From Trametes villosa (lineage: Eukaryota > Basidiomycota > Agaricomycetes > Polyporales > Polyporaceae): 64,000 bases of DNA. Each line of letters starts with the position of its first letter. Position 1 is the stretch's first letter. Positions 55,579-64,000 of the stretch are shown here, piece after piece. The notes under the pieces were generated by a model. The model was not told the origin of the DNA. It saw only the letters and a list, made by a program, of their open reading frames with translations, and made no database searches. The stretch covers positions 7,402,001 to 7,466,000 of the forward strand of contig PUDQ02000001.1 in the NCBI GenBank assembly GCA_002964805.2, given 5' to 3'. The translations under genes were made by a program, and so were the position numbers.

Positions 55579-56522
55579 ATGAAGGTGCGCGGCGCGATCT
55601 GCAACGTCTGGCATCGTTCGCGCACTCACGGGCACCCCACAGCTCTCGTCGAAAGAAGAACAAGACGCTCAGCAGCGCGCCACCATCGTCGGTGGTCTCA
55701 AGGGTTTCACAGGCGGCCTCGCCTTCGCCCTCCCGGTGTCGTACGCCCTTCACCGCAGGTGGCTGTACTACCGCGCCCTCCCGCCGTCGCTCAAGGCGTT
55801 CGGCGTCATCCTCGTTGCCGTCCCATCCTTCGTGATCTCTGCCGAGCACGCAGGGCAGCGCTGGGAAGCAGAGCGATGGTAATTGTCCTTCGCGATTGGC
55901 TTACCGCACGTTGATTGAGCGTATCGTCATACAGGACCGGCGCAGGCAAGGCCGAGCTTGACGCTGTTCAGGCGCGCCAGAAGGCAAGATGGGGGAGCCT
56001 GACCACCACCCAGAAAATTAGCGACTTCGCTCGGAGGCACGAGTACGGCATCATCCTCACCAGCTGGGCTGCAGCCCTGACGGGGTCCTTCACCTATATC
56101 ATGCGTGATCCGTACGTGCCCGCTGTATAGGATGCAGTGGTACGCAGTGAGCTGATCATTTAGCATTGCAGGTATCAGTCGGTCCCACAGAAGGTCCGTT
56201 CGCGAAGGCATGCTGAATGCCGCGAAGGTTGATCTCATCATACCACACAGATTGTCCAGGCGCGTATGTGGGCGCAAGGGCTCACCATCGGCATCATTAT
56301 TGCTGCTGGTGTCTTGACGCACTCTCAACGCGCCAAACGCTACGAAGAGGAAGACGACCACCGTATCCACCACATCGTGAGTGCTTCTCGAAAAGATTGA
56401 TCGTACTCTAGGAGCTCACCTTGTTCATGTAGGCCCCGGATCACTCTTGGAAAGATATTCTGGATCAAGAAGAGAAGGCTGAGCGGGCGTTGGAGGCGAA
56501 GTCGAACTCGCGCCCAACGTAA
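55579..56522 (+). CDS. RCF2: HIG1-domain respiratory supercomplex factor Rcf2
   Basis: Mitochondrial inner-membrane protein that associates with cytochrome c oxidase. About 205 residues in six exons. The first exon holds only ATG AAG, followed by a 60-nt intron. The N-terminal part has a hydrophobic pair (GGLKGFTGGLAFALPVSYAL and LKAFGVILVAVPSFVIS). The HIG1 domain follows: TTQKISDFARRHEYGIILTSWAAALTGSFTYIMRDPY, a short loop, then VQARMWAQGLTIGIIIAAGVL and the basic HSQRAKRYEEE. The end (APDHSWKDILDQEEKAER) is charged. The two-part hydrophobic layout distinguishes Rcf2 from the shorter Rcf1. Confidence 0.9.
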
Positions 56523-57372
56523 AGTGCTGTGCATACCGCCCTACCACCGAACTTAAGATCTCCCGCATCCATGGTGAGTGCGACGGAATCACTCCATCTG
56601 TGGCGAAAGAAGAGTCCAGCTGATGGATATACCTGTGCCAGGTGTACAGTATGTGGACGTGTATTACATAGCGCTGCCGGATACAACCACTGTTGATTAT
56701 ATGTATCCATGACGCGACTAGCATCCTGATATCGCGCGCGGTGCGGTTCCGATCTTGCCACACACACCTCATCTCGATGTGTTGCTCGTGACAGTTGGCT
56801 ACCTTGCGTTGCGTGTGGACCGTTGGTCAGACCACCCGTGCAGAGAGGTGCACAGCTGCTCAACATTATTGCCTGCGCCAGAGATAGGCCAGGAACAGTG
56901 GAAGATCTGTTGCCGCTGGGCTGGATTGCTAAGAGCGCGCGGTTTGGGTCGAGAAAGCGGGCTTCCAGAAAGGCAGACTGACGTCGGCGGGGGCGCAGCG
57001 CAGGCGAATGGCGGTGGGGAGCGGGCGAGGGGAAGTGGTCCGATGGAGACGCACCCGAGGAACCGGGAAATGAACGTACGCTCTCCGGGAGCGGCCCCCT
57101 TTCCGTCATCTCTCCCGACCTCTCCTTCTAAGCCTCCCCCACCGTCTTTTTTCGCCCGGCCGCGATCTCCGAGAGCCCCTCTCTCCCTTGCGCTCATTAC
57201 TACACTCTCGCGTATCTCGCATCTCTCTCGACCCCCACGACCCGCCGGCCTCTCCTCTCCGCTACCAAACGCCTTCCGGACAGCCGAGACACGCTCGGAG
57301 CGCGCGCGCATTTTGAACGGCCACGGACATCCCGCAGACCGCAACACCGCTATACGCGCACGAGGCGACGTC
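56523..57372. other. Intergenic between RCF2 and the four-helix membrane protein
   Basis: About 850 bp: RCF2 3' UTR, then a C/T-rich promoter-like part near 57110-57250. No coding feature supported. Confidence 0.45.
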
Positions 57373-58871
57373 ATGCCGCACGGTTACATCAGGTCAGTAC
57401 GCGCTCGCTGTGCTTGCCTCTTTCCCTAAGGCCACGCGTCGTCGCGCGAGGTTGCGCCCGCAGTGCGAGACCTGCGCGGTCTTGCGCGGAACGGGTCGGG
57501 TTAGGCGCGCGCCTATGCGTGTGCGAAGCCCGCTGCCGTCCTCGTCGTTCTTGACTGCCGCGACCAGCGCGCTTCTCCCACCCATATCCTTCCAGGCTCC
57601 CGCGTAGTGCCCGCCCGCTCCTTCCCTCTCACCCCCACCACTCTCGTTCCATCTCCTGCTCCGCGTCTTCTCCTCATATCGCCGGCCGTCTTGCCCAATA
57701 CCCCCATCTTCATCTGCAGACTGGTCACGTCCTACCGCTGCTTACACATGTCGCTCTTCAGGTCGCTCTCTCTTGCCGGCTCATTAGCCGGCGCACTATG
57801 CAACCTAGCCTTCGCCCTACGCCTCCTCGCCCTCTCGCGCTCCCTCGGTGGTGAGAACGAGTCCGAGTGGGAGAGCGCCATCGATATCCGGGCGGTCGAC
57901 AGCGTCCGCCTCGTCTGGGGCCTGCTCTTCGCCTACTTTGCTGCGGCGTCGGCGTCGTGTTTCATCGGATTCGTCGGGATAGCCAAGGTACGTCTAGTCC
58001 GTTTATAACACCCGATCCCCCGTTGCGCCACCGTGTTGTGCCGTAACGACTGTCGCTGACGCCCCACCTTGCGCTCTCCCCTCCGCTCGCCCCGGATGCA
58101 ATAGCATGTGCGGCTATTCGTGCGCATCTACCGCGACTACTCGATCGCGGACTTCGTCTTCGTCACGCTCGCCACGCTCGGCGTGACCTATTCAACATTC
58201 AGCTCGACGACCGTGCGCTCAACAGTGTGCGAGGAGCTGTCGCGCCACCCCGAGCTGCTGCGCGACATGGGCGAGGTCGGGCTCTCGCTCGAGAACTGCG
58301 AGCAGTGGTTCGAGCGCGCGGTCGTGGCCGTGCTCGGGGTCATGTTTATTCTCATCGTCGTACGAGTGAGTGCCCGCTTGCTGCCTGTCGGTCCGGCGCG
58401 GGTGATGACGATGGCTGATTATGTCTTGCCCCCCCTCCCCCCTCGCGCGCGCCCATCTGTGATCTGCAGCTGCACATCGTCATCGCGCTGTCGCAGTACT
58501 ACCGCCACCTCCGCGCTGGGCCGAAGACGCCCGCGCACGGCCCGCGGCCCATCAAGACGGACGTGCCGCTGCAGCGCATCTACCTCGTCAACACGCCCGC
58601 GTCCGCGTCGGCCTCTGCCGGCGCGCGCTCGCACCACTTCGCGTCGGGCAAGGACGTGACGGTGTACGCGACCGTGCCCGTGGGGAGCATGACCGAGGAG
58701 GACGCGCGGAGCATGCACGCGACGGAGGCGTGGATCACGCCCGCGGGCGCCGCGCCTGCGCCGCGGACACGCCGGCACTCCCACTCGCGCTCGCGCTCGC
58801 ACAGGCACTCGCCGTCCAGCCGGACAGTCGCGGCACCGACGGACGACGAGAAGGCGGCGTTCTTGGTCTAA
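57373..58871 (+). CDS. Four-transmembrane-helix membrane protein, unknown function
   Basis: Proposed exons: 57373-57392, then an unusually long 327-nt intron, then 57720 onward with introns near 57989-58104 and 58363-58468. About 280 residues. Hydrophobic helices read AGSLAGALCNLAFALRLL, VRLVWGLLFAYFAAASASC, SIADFVFVTLATLGVTYS and VVAVLGVMFILIVVRLHIVIAL. Between helices 3 and 4 a polar loop holds two cysteines (TVCEELSRHPELL ... LENCEQWFE) that could pair outside the membrane. The C-terminus is cytoplasmic-like, Ser/Arg/His-rich, ending TDDEKAAFLV. The layout resembles small four-helix (MARVEL-like) fungal proteins, but the family is not certain. An alternative start at 57748 (MSLFRSLSLAG) would remove the first exon. 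Confidence 0.65.
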
Positions 58872-60472
58872 TGACCGCACGCCTAGTCGACGGCTCCTAC
58901 CCGTGCGCGCAGGCGTGCGCAAACGCCGGGTTTGGGGACGTCGCGGCCTGCGACCACCGCCGGCCGCGCGGGGACGGTTCTTGGCGTTCTGGTATCGTTT
59001 TGTATGTGTATTGGGTGTCTTAGTACGTATACATTATAGCCCTGACTAGGTGGTGAATCAATCCTCGCAACGTCCCTCTCGCATCCCCCTGCCTCCCTCT
59101 TCTTCCCGCATCCCTGTCACCCGAACGCCTCTTCTCCGGTCGCATTGGCGGCATTCCCCTGCCGGCCCTTTCCCTCCTTTCAGTTCGGATCCCCTGGACC
59201 TAGTCTGACGGCCCCCGCCCTGTCTTGTAGATGGACACACAGTTGCCCTGGTTACGTACGCCCCGCTGTATGCATAACTTCCCGACGCTCACGCCGCGAG
59301 CGGAGCACATGATTCCGACCGGTCTATGAAGGAAGGACAGCTGAGAAGAGCCCCCGGGCCCCAGGCCGGGCCCGGCATCGAGCGTGCGCGGCGGTAGAGG
59401 GGGCGTGCTTCTGCGCCTCACGCTCAAGTGACAAGCAAGCTTGTGCCAGTGGGAGCGATGCAGCTGCCTCTGACGTAGTGTGCGTCTTCGCAGCGATTCG
59501 GAGGGGAAGATCGCTGCGCGGGAGAGGCGGGTGTAGCGCGTGCGGGGAACGCGTGGGCAGCCGGCGAAAGCCAGCGACGGCGGCTGGGGTGCGCGGATTG
59601 GCGGCTGCGGGCAGCTGGGAGCGGCCCCGGGGCTGGGCCAGAACGCGCGATGCGGGCGTGCGCAATACAAATGGCACGGGCGGGCCTCGGCCGCGCGGTC
59701 TATTTGGCACTGGCAGCTATATATGCGCCCCAGGCGGAAGAGGACGTGCATGGGAGGATTCTGGACACCATGATCGCGAGCGGACAGACGGACGGACGGA
59801 GCGCGGGGTTTGCGCTCAGATTGGCCTTGTTGGGGATTGGCGGCGGGGGTAGGGAGGCGGAGCATGGAACGGTGGAAGGTTCGGCCGGCTGGCGAAGGCA
59901 CTTGTATAGTGATTGCGGGTCTCTGCGCGGAGTGCGTCCGCAGGGCGCGCGCAGCTGTCAGTGTCAGAGGGAGCTCGGCCTGGCCACAGTGTCACTGAGT
60001 GAAGTGAGGGGTGGGAGGAAAGAGTATCCATATGCGGACGTGCGGGAAATGCCGGCGGGCCGCTGCCACTTTTTGGTGCAGGAGGCGAAGAGTGGCGGGG
60101 CGAGTGGTTCCTCGACCTGAGCACGTTGGGCGTGGTGCCCATGTGCGCCGTGCGCAATTATCCACAGATCATCCGGCGGAAGGAGAGGCACGGCAGGGGG
60201 CACATGCGTGTGTGGTACGGCAAATCTGCGTAAGAGAGCGGGAGAGGGGGGTCTGGGCGAGGAGGCGTCCTGGGAGTATGTGGGCGCGGTCGGGGCGGGC
60301 GCCTAGGAGGAGGCCCCGAGAGCAAGATTTCGCAGTCTGGTCTGGCCGAGGCTTTCGCCCTCATCACCCTCCGCGAGCTCTCATATACCCCCTCCCCTCC
60401 CCGCCCTCCCCGACACACCCTCCCCCCCCTCCTCTTTCTCTCTCTTTGACGACGACGAGAACGAGCACGGCG
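58872..60472. other. Long GC-rich region upstream of TPA1/OFD1
   Basis: About 1.6 kb between two plus-strand genes, the longest gene-free stretch in the window. Open frames are plentiful on both strands because of high GC, but none has an ATG start with recognisable domain or codon pattern. It probably holds the 3' UTR of the membrane protein and a large promoter or leader for TPA1. Confidence 0.5.
60418..60447 (+). promoter_or_regulatory. Uninterrupted 30-nt pyrimidine tract before the TPA1 start
   Basis: Thirty consecutive C/T residues end 25 nt before the ATG. CT-rich blocks just upstream of the start site are a known feature of highly expressed fungal genes and often mark transcription initiation; use here is inferred. 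Confidence 0.55.
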
Positions 60473-62647
60473 ATGACGCACCGGACACACGACCGCTCCC
60501 CGTCCCCGCAGCCGGACGCCTCGGAGCCGGCGCTGCTCAAAAGGCTCAAGTCGAGCCACATCTCGCCCGCCGCGCCCGCGTCGAGCGCGAGCGTCGACCC
60601 CACGCCGCACTTTGCGCCAGACCTGTTCGGGCCGTCGAACATCCACCGGCTGCACACCGAGTACGACGCGAGCGCGCCGTTCAAGCACGCCGTGGTCGAC
60701 AAGCTCTTCCAGGACGACCTCCTCCAGCGCGTCAAGGACGAGGCCCTCGCAGAGCTCAGCTTCTCGGAAAAAGAGACGGACATCTACAAGGTGCGCTTGG
60801 GACTGCTACCCGCGCGGCACGCAAGCGTGCCCCGCGCGCAAATCGCAATCGGTACCTGAGCAGGACGCTGACGCTGAACGCCCGCTTTATCTAATCAGGT
60901 CTACCAAACGGGCGACCTCGCCTCGCTCAACTACCTCGACCAGCAGCAGATCGCGCTCCTGCCGTCGCTGCTCACCCTGCGCGATGCGCTCTACTCGCCC
61001 ATGTTCCGCAGCTTCCTGCGCGCGGTCACCGGCTGCGGCCCGCTCTCGGGCACGAAGCAGGACATGTCCATCGTCTCCTACCGCAAGGGCTGCCACCTCC
61101 TCAACCACGACGACGTGATCGGCACCCGCCGTGTCTCGTATATCCTCTACATGCCCCTCCCGCACTACCAGGGCTGGCAGCGCGAGTGGGGCGGCGCGCT
61201 CGAGCTCTACCCCGTCGCGCCCGGCCCGGACGGCGTGCCCGAGCCCGAGGCGGTCCCGTCGAAGAGCATCCCGCCGGTGTGGAACCAGTTTGTGTTTTTC
61301 GAGGTGCAGCCGGGACATAGTTTCCACTCGGTCGAGGAGGTCGTCGTGGGTGAGTCCGAGGACGGCCGGCAGCGTCTGAGCATCAGTGGTTGGTTCCATG
61401 CCGCGCAGCCCGGAGAGGAGGGCTACCAGCCTGAACACCAGCCTGAGCTGAAGAGCTCGCGTGATCAACTTGTGGGCCGCTTTCCCTGCTGTTGACTGGA
61501 GATTATCATGCTTACTGTTTAACATATTACAGGCATCCACACAGACCGACTTCCGGTCGTACCCAGAGAACATTGAGCCCCCACTCCCGAGCGACTCCCT
61601 CTCAGAGGAGCACGTATCCTTCCTCTCCGAGTTCCTCAACCCCGTCTACCTCCAAGCGCGCACCATGAAAGCCCTCGCGTCCCGCTTCGTCGACGAGTCC
61701 TCGCTCGAGCTGCACTCCTTCCTCTGCGCGCCGCTCGCGGACAAGCTGCGCGCGGGGCTCAAGGACAAGGACGACGCGGACGGGCTCGGGCCGAACCGCC
61801 CGACGCGCATCCCGCCGCACACCGCGGGCGCGGAGGGCGCGTGGGCGCTGCGCGGGCCCCCGCACAAGTGGCGGTACTGCACGCTGCGCGCGCCGGGCGG
61901 CGGCTCGAAGATGGCGGTGAGCCCGCGCTGGGCGCACACGGACCCGGACGAGGCGATCCGCAGCCTGCAGGACGAGCTGCTGCCGAGCCCCGCGTTCCGC
62001 GCGTGGCTCGCGTGCGTGTCGAATTTGCTGCCGATGCGCTACTCGGCGGAGGCGCGGCGGTTTAGGCCGGGCTTGGACTATACGCTTGCGACGAGCGAGG
62101 CGAAGGAGACGCGCCTGGACGTCGTGCTGGGCTTGACGCCGCAGATTGAGGGGGAAGATACTGTACCTGCGAATGGGAGCGTGAGCGGCGAAGAGCCCTT
62201 GCGGGGATGGCAGAGCGGAGAGTGGGGAGGATGGGAGGTGAGAATGCTCCTCGTTCCATCCCAATTGTTCTGGTCTAACATGCCTACCCCCAGTGCTACA
62301 TGGCGCCCCACGACGAGGAAGACGACCCGGCCGTCTACCGCTCCGGCTCGTCCAAGAAGAAGGCCGCGAACGGGACCAACGGGACCAACGGCCACGTCGC
62401 GAACGAGGAGGCCGAGATGCGCGACGCTACCGCCGACGAGGATGAGGACGATGAAGACGAGGAGGAAGACGACGGCACGCTGCTGACCGTGCAGCCGGGC
62501 TTCAACCGGCTGCTGCTCGTGCTGCGCGACGAGGGCGTGATGCGCTTCGTCAAGTACGTCTCCGCCGCGGCCGAGGGCTCGCGGTGGGACATCTGCGGCG
62601 AGTTCGAGATCGGCATGGTGCAGGAGGAGTCCGAGGACGAGTCGTGA
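60473..62647 (+). CDS. TPA1: Prolyl 3,4-dihydroxylase Tpa1/Ofd1
   Basis: Fe(II)/2-oxoglutarate dioxygenase that hydroxylates ribosomal protein uS12 and acts in termination; S. pombe Ofd1 also controls oxygen-responsive Sre1. Four exons (60473-60790, 60899-61471, 61533-62237, 62294-62647) give 649 residues, like yeast Tpa1 (644). The catalytic domain has the iron ligands His176 and Asp178 in CHLLNHDDVIG, and His249 in GHSFHSVEEV, with RLSISGWF beyond. The C-terminal domain ends GFNRLLLVLRDEGVMRFVKYVS ... DICGEFE, a Tpa1/Ofd1 hallmark. An acidic run (about 62440-62480) precedes it. The first intron is 108 nt, longer than most here. Confidence 0.95.
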
Positions 62648-63640
62648 GCGCTGTGCAGCGCGCGCGCGTGTGTAGCGCTATTCATCCTCTCGCTCTTTGG
62701 CTGACGGTGCCTTGCGCCATGGACCACCCATATATTTTTCCCGGTGACAGTAGTAGTAGCAGTAGTTGTAGTATTGTCTGTAATGACATACCATCCTCTT
62801 TTCTCTCTCATTCGCAGTGCAGCTCATCGTCAGTGCGACCTTCTGTTTGCCAACAAATGTATTGCTCAGTATATACTACAACGAGAGCGCAGTTGGCTTC
62901 CCCGCATAAGGCGGGTACTGGACCCGGGGGCCACGATGAGGCCTGCGCTATCCCCGAGAGATACCCCAACCTCTGCCCACATCCCCAGGCAGGATCCACC
63001 ACCTCGACACCCAACACCCGCCCGCGCCGATGGCCCCACCGAGTGCGTCGACGACAACGGCCAGCGCGGCTTGCGCGCCGGCCTGCCAGAGCCCGCAGGG
63101 CGTCTGGTCCGAGGAGTCGTCGGTGCATCGTCGGCATCCATCGAGCAAGTCGCGGTAGCCAAGCTGTGAGGCCCAGACGACCTTGACCGTGTCCAGCACC
63201 GGGCTTCGGGGGGAGGAGGTGGCGGTTATGAACTTGAAGAGAGAGGGGACGGACAGGGAGGGCGAGTTATGTAGACTGGGAGGCTGGCCGGTCAGCCTCC
63301 CGCCGCCGCACTCGCTGAAGCGAACAAGGGCCGGGGTTGGTTGGTGCACCACCTACCATACTGCCAGTGGTCCTAATCGAAACGGATGTATCGGCCGTGC
63401 TGCCCGACACTGGCAACTCCGGATTCTGTGCAACAGGACTCGCTGGATGGTGTCCTACGTACCTGGGTGTCCTGATACGCTTGCTACGGAAGAGCTGCCT
63501 TCGCCAGTTGAACCTCGCTCGGGATGCATTGCAGAAATCATACAACCGTCGCGACATGGTAAAAACAGCACGAACGCTGACCGGGACGTGCGTCAATTCG
63601 AGGCCAAGGTAAGCTTGTGAGCATAGCACTGGAAAGGCGA
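62648..63640. other. Intergenic between convergent TPA1 and the Nop13-like gene
   Basis: About 1 kb. It begins with a triplet repeat and TPA1 3' UTR. An uninterrupted minus-strand frame at 62948-63352 contains hydrophobic, Trp-rich sequence but no ATG start and no recognised domain, so it is not called as a gene. Confidence 0.45.
62749..62772. repeat. Imperfect (AGT)8 triplet repeat in the TPA1 3' region
   Basis: Eight triplets, six of them AGT, with one AGC and one TGT. A short microsatellite about 100 bp after the TPA1 stop codon. Confidence 0.7.
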
Positions 63641-64000
63641 CTAGAAGACGATCTTCTTGCCCTGACTGGGAACGATCGCGACGTCCTCGCGCTTCGCCAG
63701 AGCAAGAGCAGCGCCGGGCCTTGTCCGCGGACGCGGGGCCTTCCCGCCCCTCCCTGCAGCAGCCTGAGCCTCTGCCCTCCTCCCGCGTGAGCCGCCCTCC
63801 GCTCCCTCGACACGCTGCCTTTTCGCTGGGGAGCCACCGTCATCCGCGCCTTCATCCGCGGCGCCGCGGCCGTGTGCGGGACCATCACCTGTCGGGCGGC
63901 TGCGCTTAGCCCCACCTGCTTGGTGCCTTTCGGGTCGTGGCCCGGCGCCGCCTCTCCGGACTGCCTCGGGCGAGGCGTACTCGACGACAAGCTTGCGGCC
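63641..64000 (-). CDS. Nop13-like RNA-binding protein, C-terminal part, cut by window edge
   Basis: Open from the window edge to a stop at 63641 (119 residues visible). It starts in GRKLVVEYASPEAVRRGG, which is the typical last strand of an RRM, as in the second RRM of fungal Nop13/Nop12-type nucleolar proteins. An Arg/Gly/Ala/Pro-rich basic tail follows, with NLS-like PAKRQRVEG and RGRRAEAQ, and the end reads QGKKIVF. Such tails bind RNA and direct nucleolar location. The RRM body is outside the window, so the precise name is tentative. Confidence 0.65.
   Translation of the reverse strand, partial: GRKLVVEYASPEAVRRGGAGPRPERHQAGGAKRSRPTGDGPAHGRGAADEGADDGGSPAKRQRVEGAEGGSRGRRAEAQAAAGRGGKAPRPRTRPGAALALAKREDVAIVPSQGKKIVF

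Noticed and set aside
59200..59901. 233-codon minus-strand frame upstream of TPA1
   Set aside because: No domain, Arg/Pro/Ser shadow composition, overlapped by equally open frames on the other strand.
1..64000. tRNA, rRNA, CRISPR or transposon
   Set aside because: No tRNA A/B-box pairs with cloverleaf potential, no rRNA-like sequence, no regularly spaced repeats and no transposase or reverse-transcriptase motifs were seen while reading both strands.

Overview
The window is a nuclear chromosome segment of a filamentous basidiomycete, most likely a wood-decay agaricomycete of the polypore type (an inference). The DNA is GC-rich. Genes are close together on both strands, and nearly all are split by GT-AG introns of about 41-65 nt. 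The products are typical fungal orthologues, including a secreted AA9 lytic polysaccharide monooxygenase. I see no transposon, CRISPR array, rRNA or tRNA. The splice models were read by hand from donor/acceptor sites, reading-frame phase and family conservation. Where exon coordinates are given, they sum to an intact frame.

Layout. 1-7.1 kb: the 5' end of an acidic nuclear protein (-), an HMG-box transcription factor (-), SUA5 tRNA threonylcarbamoylation enzyme (-), U1 snRNP protein C (-) and, head-to-head with it, LSm3 (+). 6.9-16.5 kb: a Gag1-like clamp (DUF4050) protein (-) divergent from the F-box/LRR protein GRR1 (+), the NatA catalytic subunit (+), a membrane-associated alpha/beta hydrolase (-), a CCDC97 homologue (+) and an aldo-keto reductase (+). 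17.5-29 kb: AA9 LPMO (+), a divergent 14-3-3 protein (+), deoxyhypusine synthase (-) and, divergent from it, a Sec7-type Arf-GEF of about 1,900 residues (+). 29-36 kb: SLA1 endocytic adaptor (-) head-to-head with SUP35/eRF3 (+). 36-45 kb: an RBR E3 ligase carrying an N-terminal Cys/His protease-like region (-), a TANGO6/Rtp1 homologue (+), TRAPPC2L (-) and cytochrome b5 (-). 45.7-53 kb: a membrane-anchored FG nucleoporin (+) and a tail-anchored coiled-coil protein (+). 53-64 kb: epoxide hydrolase (-), HIG1-domain RCF2 (+), a four-helix membrane protein (+), the TPA1/OFD1 dioxygenase (+) and the 3' end of a Nop13-like RNA-binding protein (-).

Functionally this is mostly housekeeping: splicing (U1C, LSm3, CCDC97), translation and tRNA/eIF5A modification (SUA5, DHS, SUP35, TPA1), vesicle traffic and endocytosis (Sec7, TRAPPC2L, TANGO6, SLA1), ubiquitin (GRR1, RBR) and mitochondria/redox (RCF2, cytochrome b5). 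The least ordinary items are the protease-like/RBR fusion, the POM121-like membrane FG nucleoporin, the divergent SLA1-SUP35 pair with a PAM2 motif at the SUP35 N-terminus, and the divergent 14-3-3. Several very small exons and several in-frame introns whose lengths are multiples of three are also notable.
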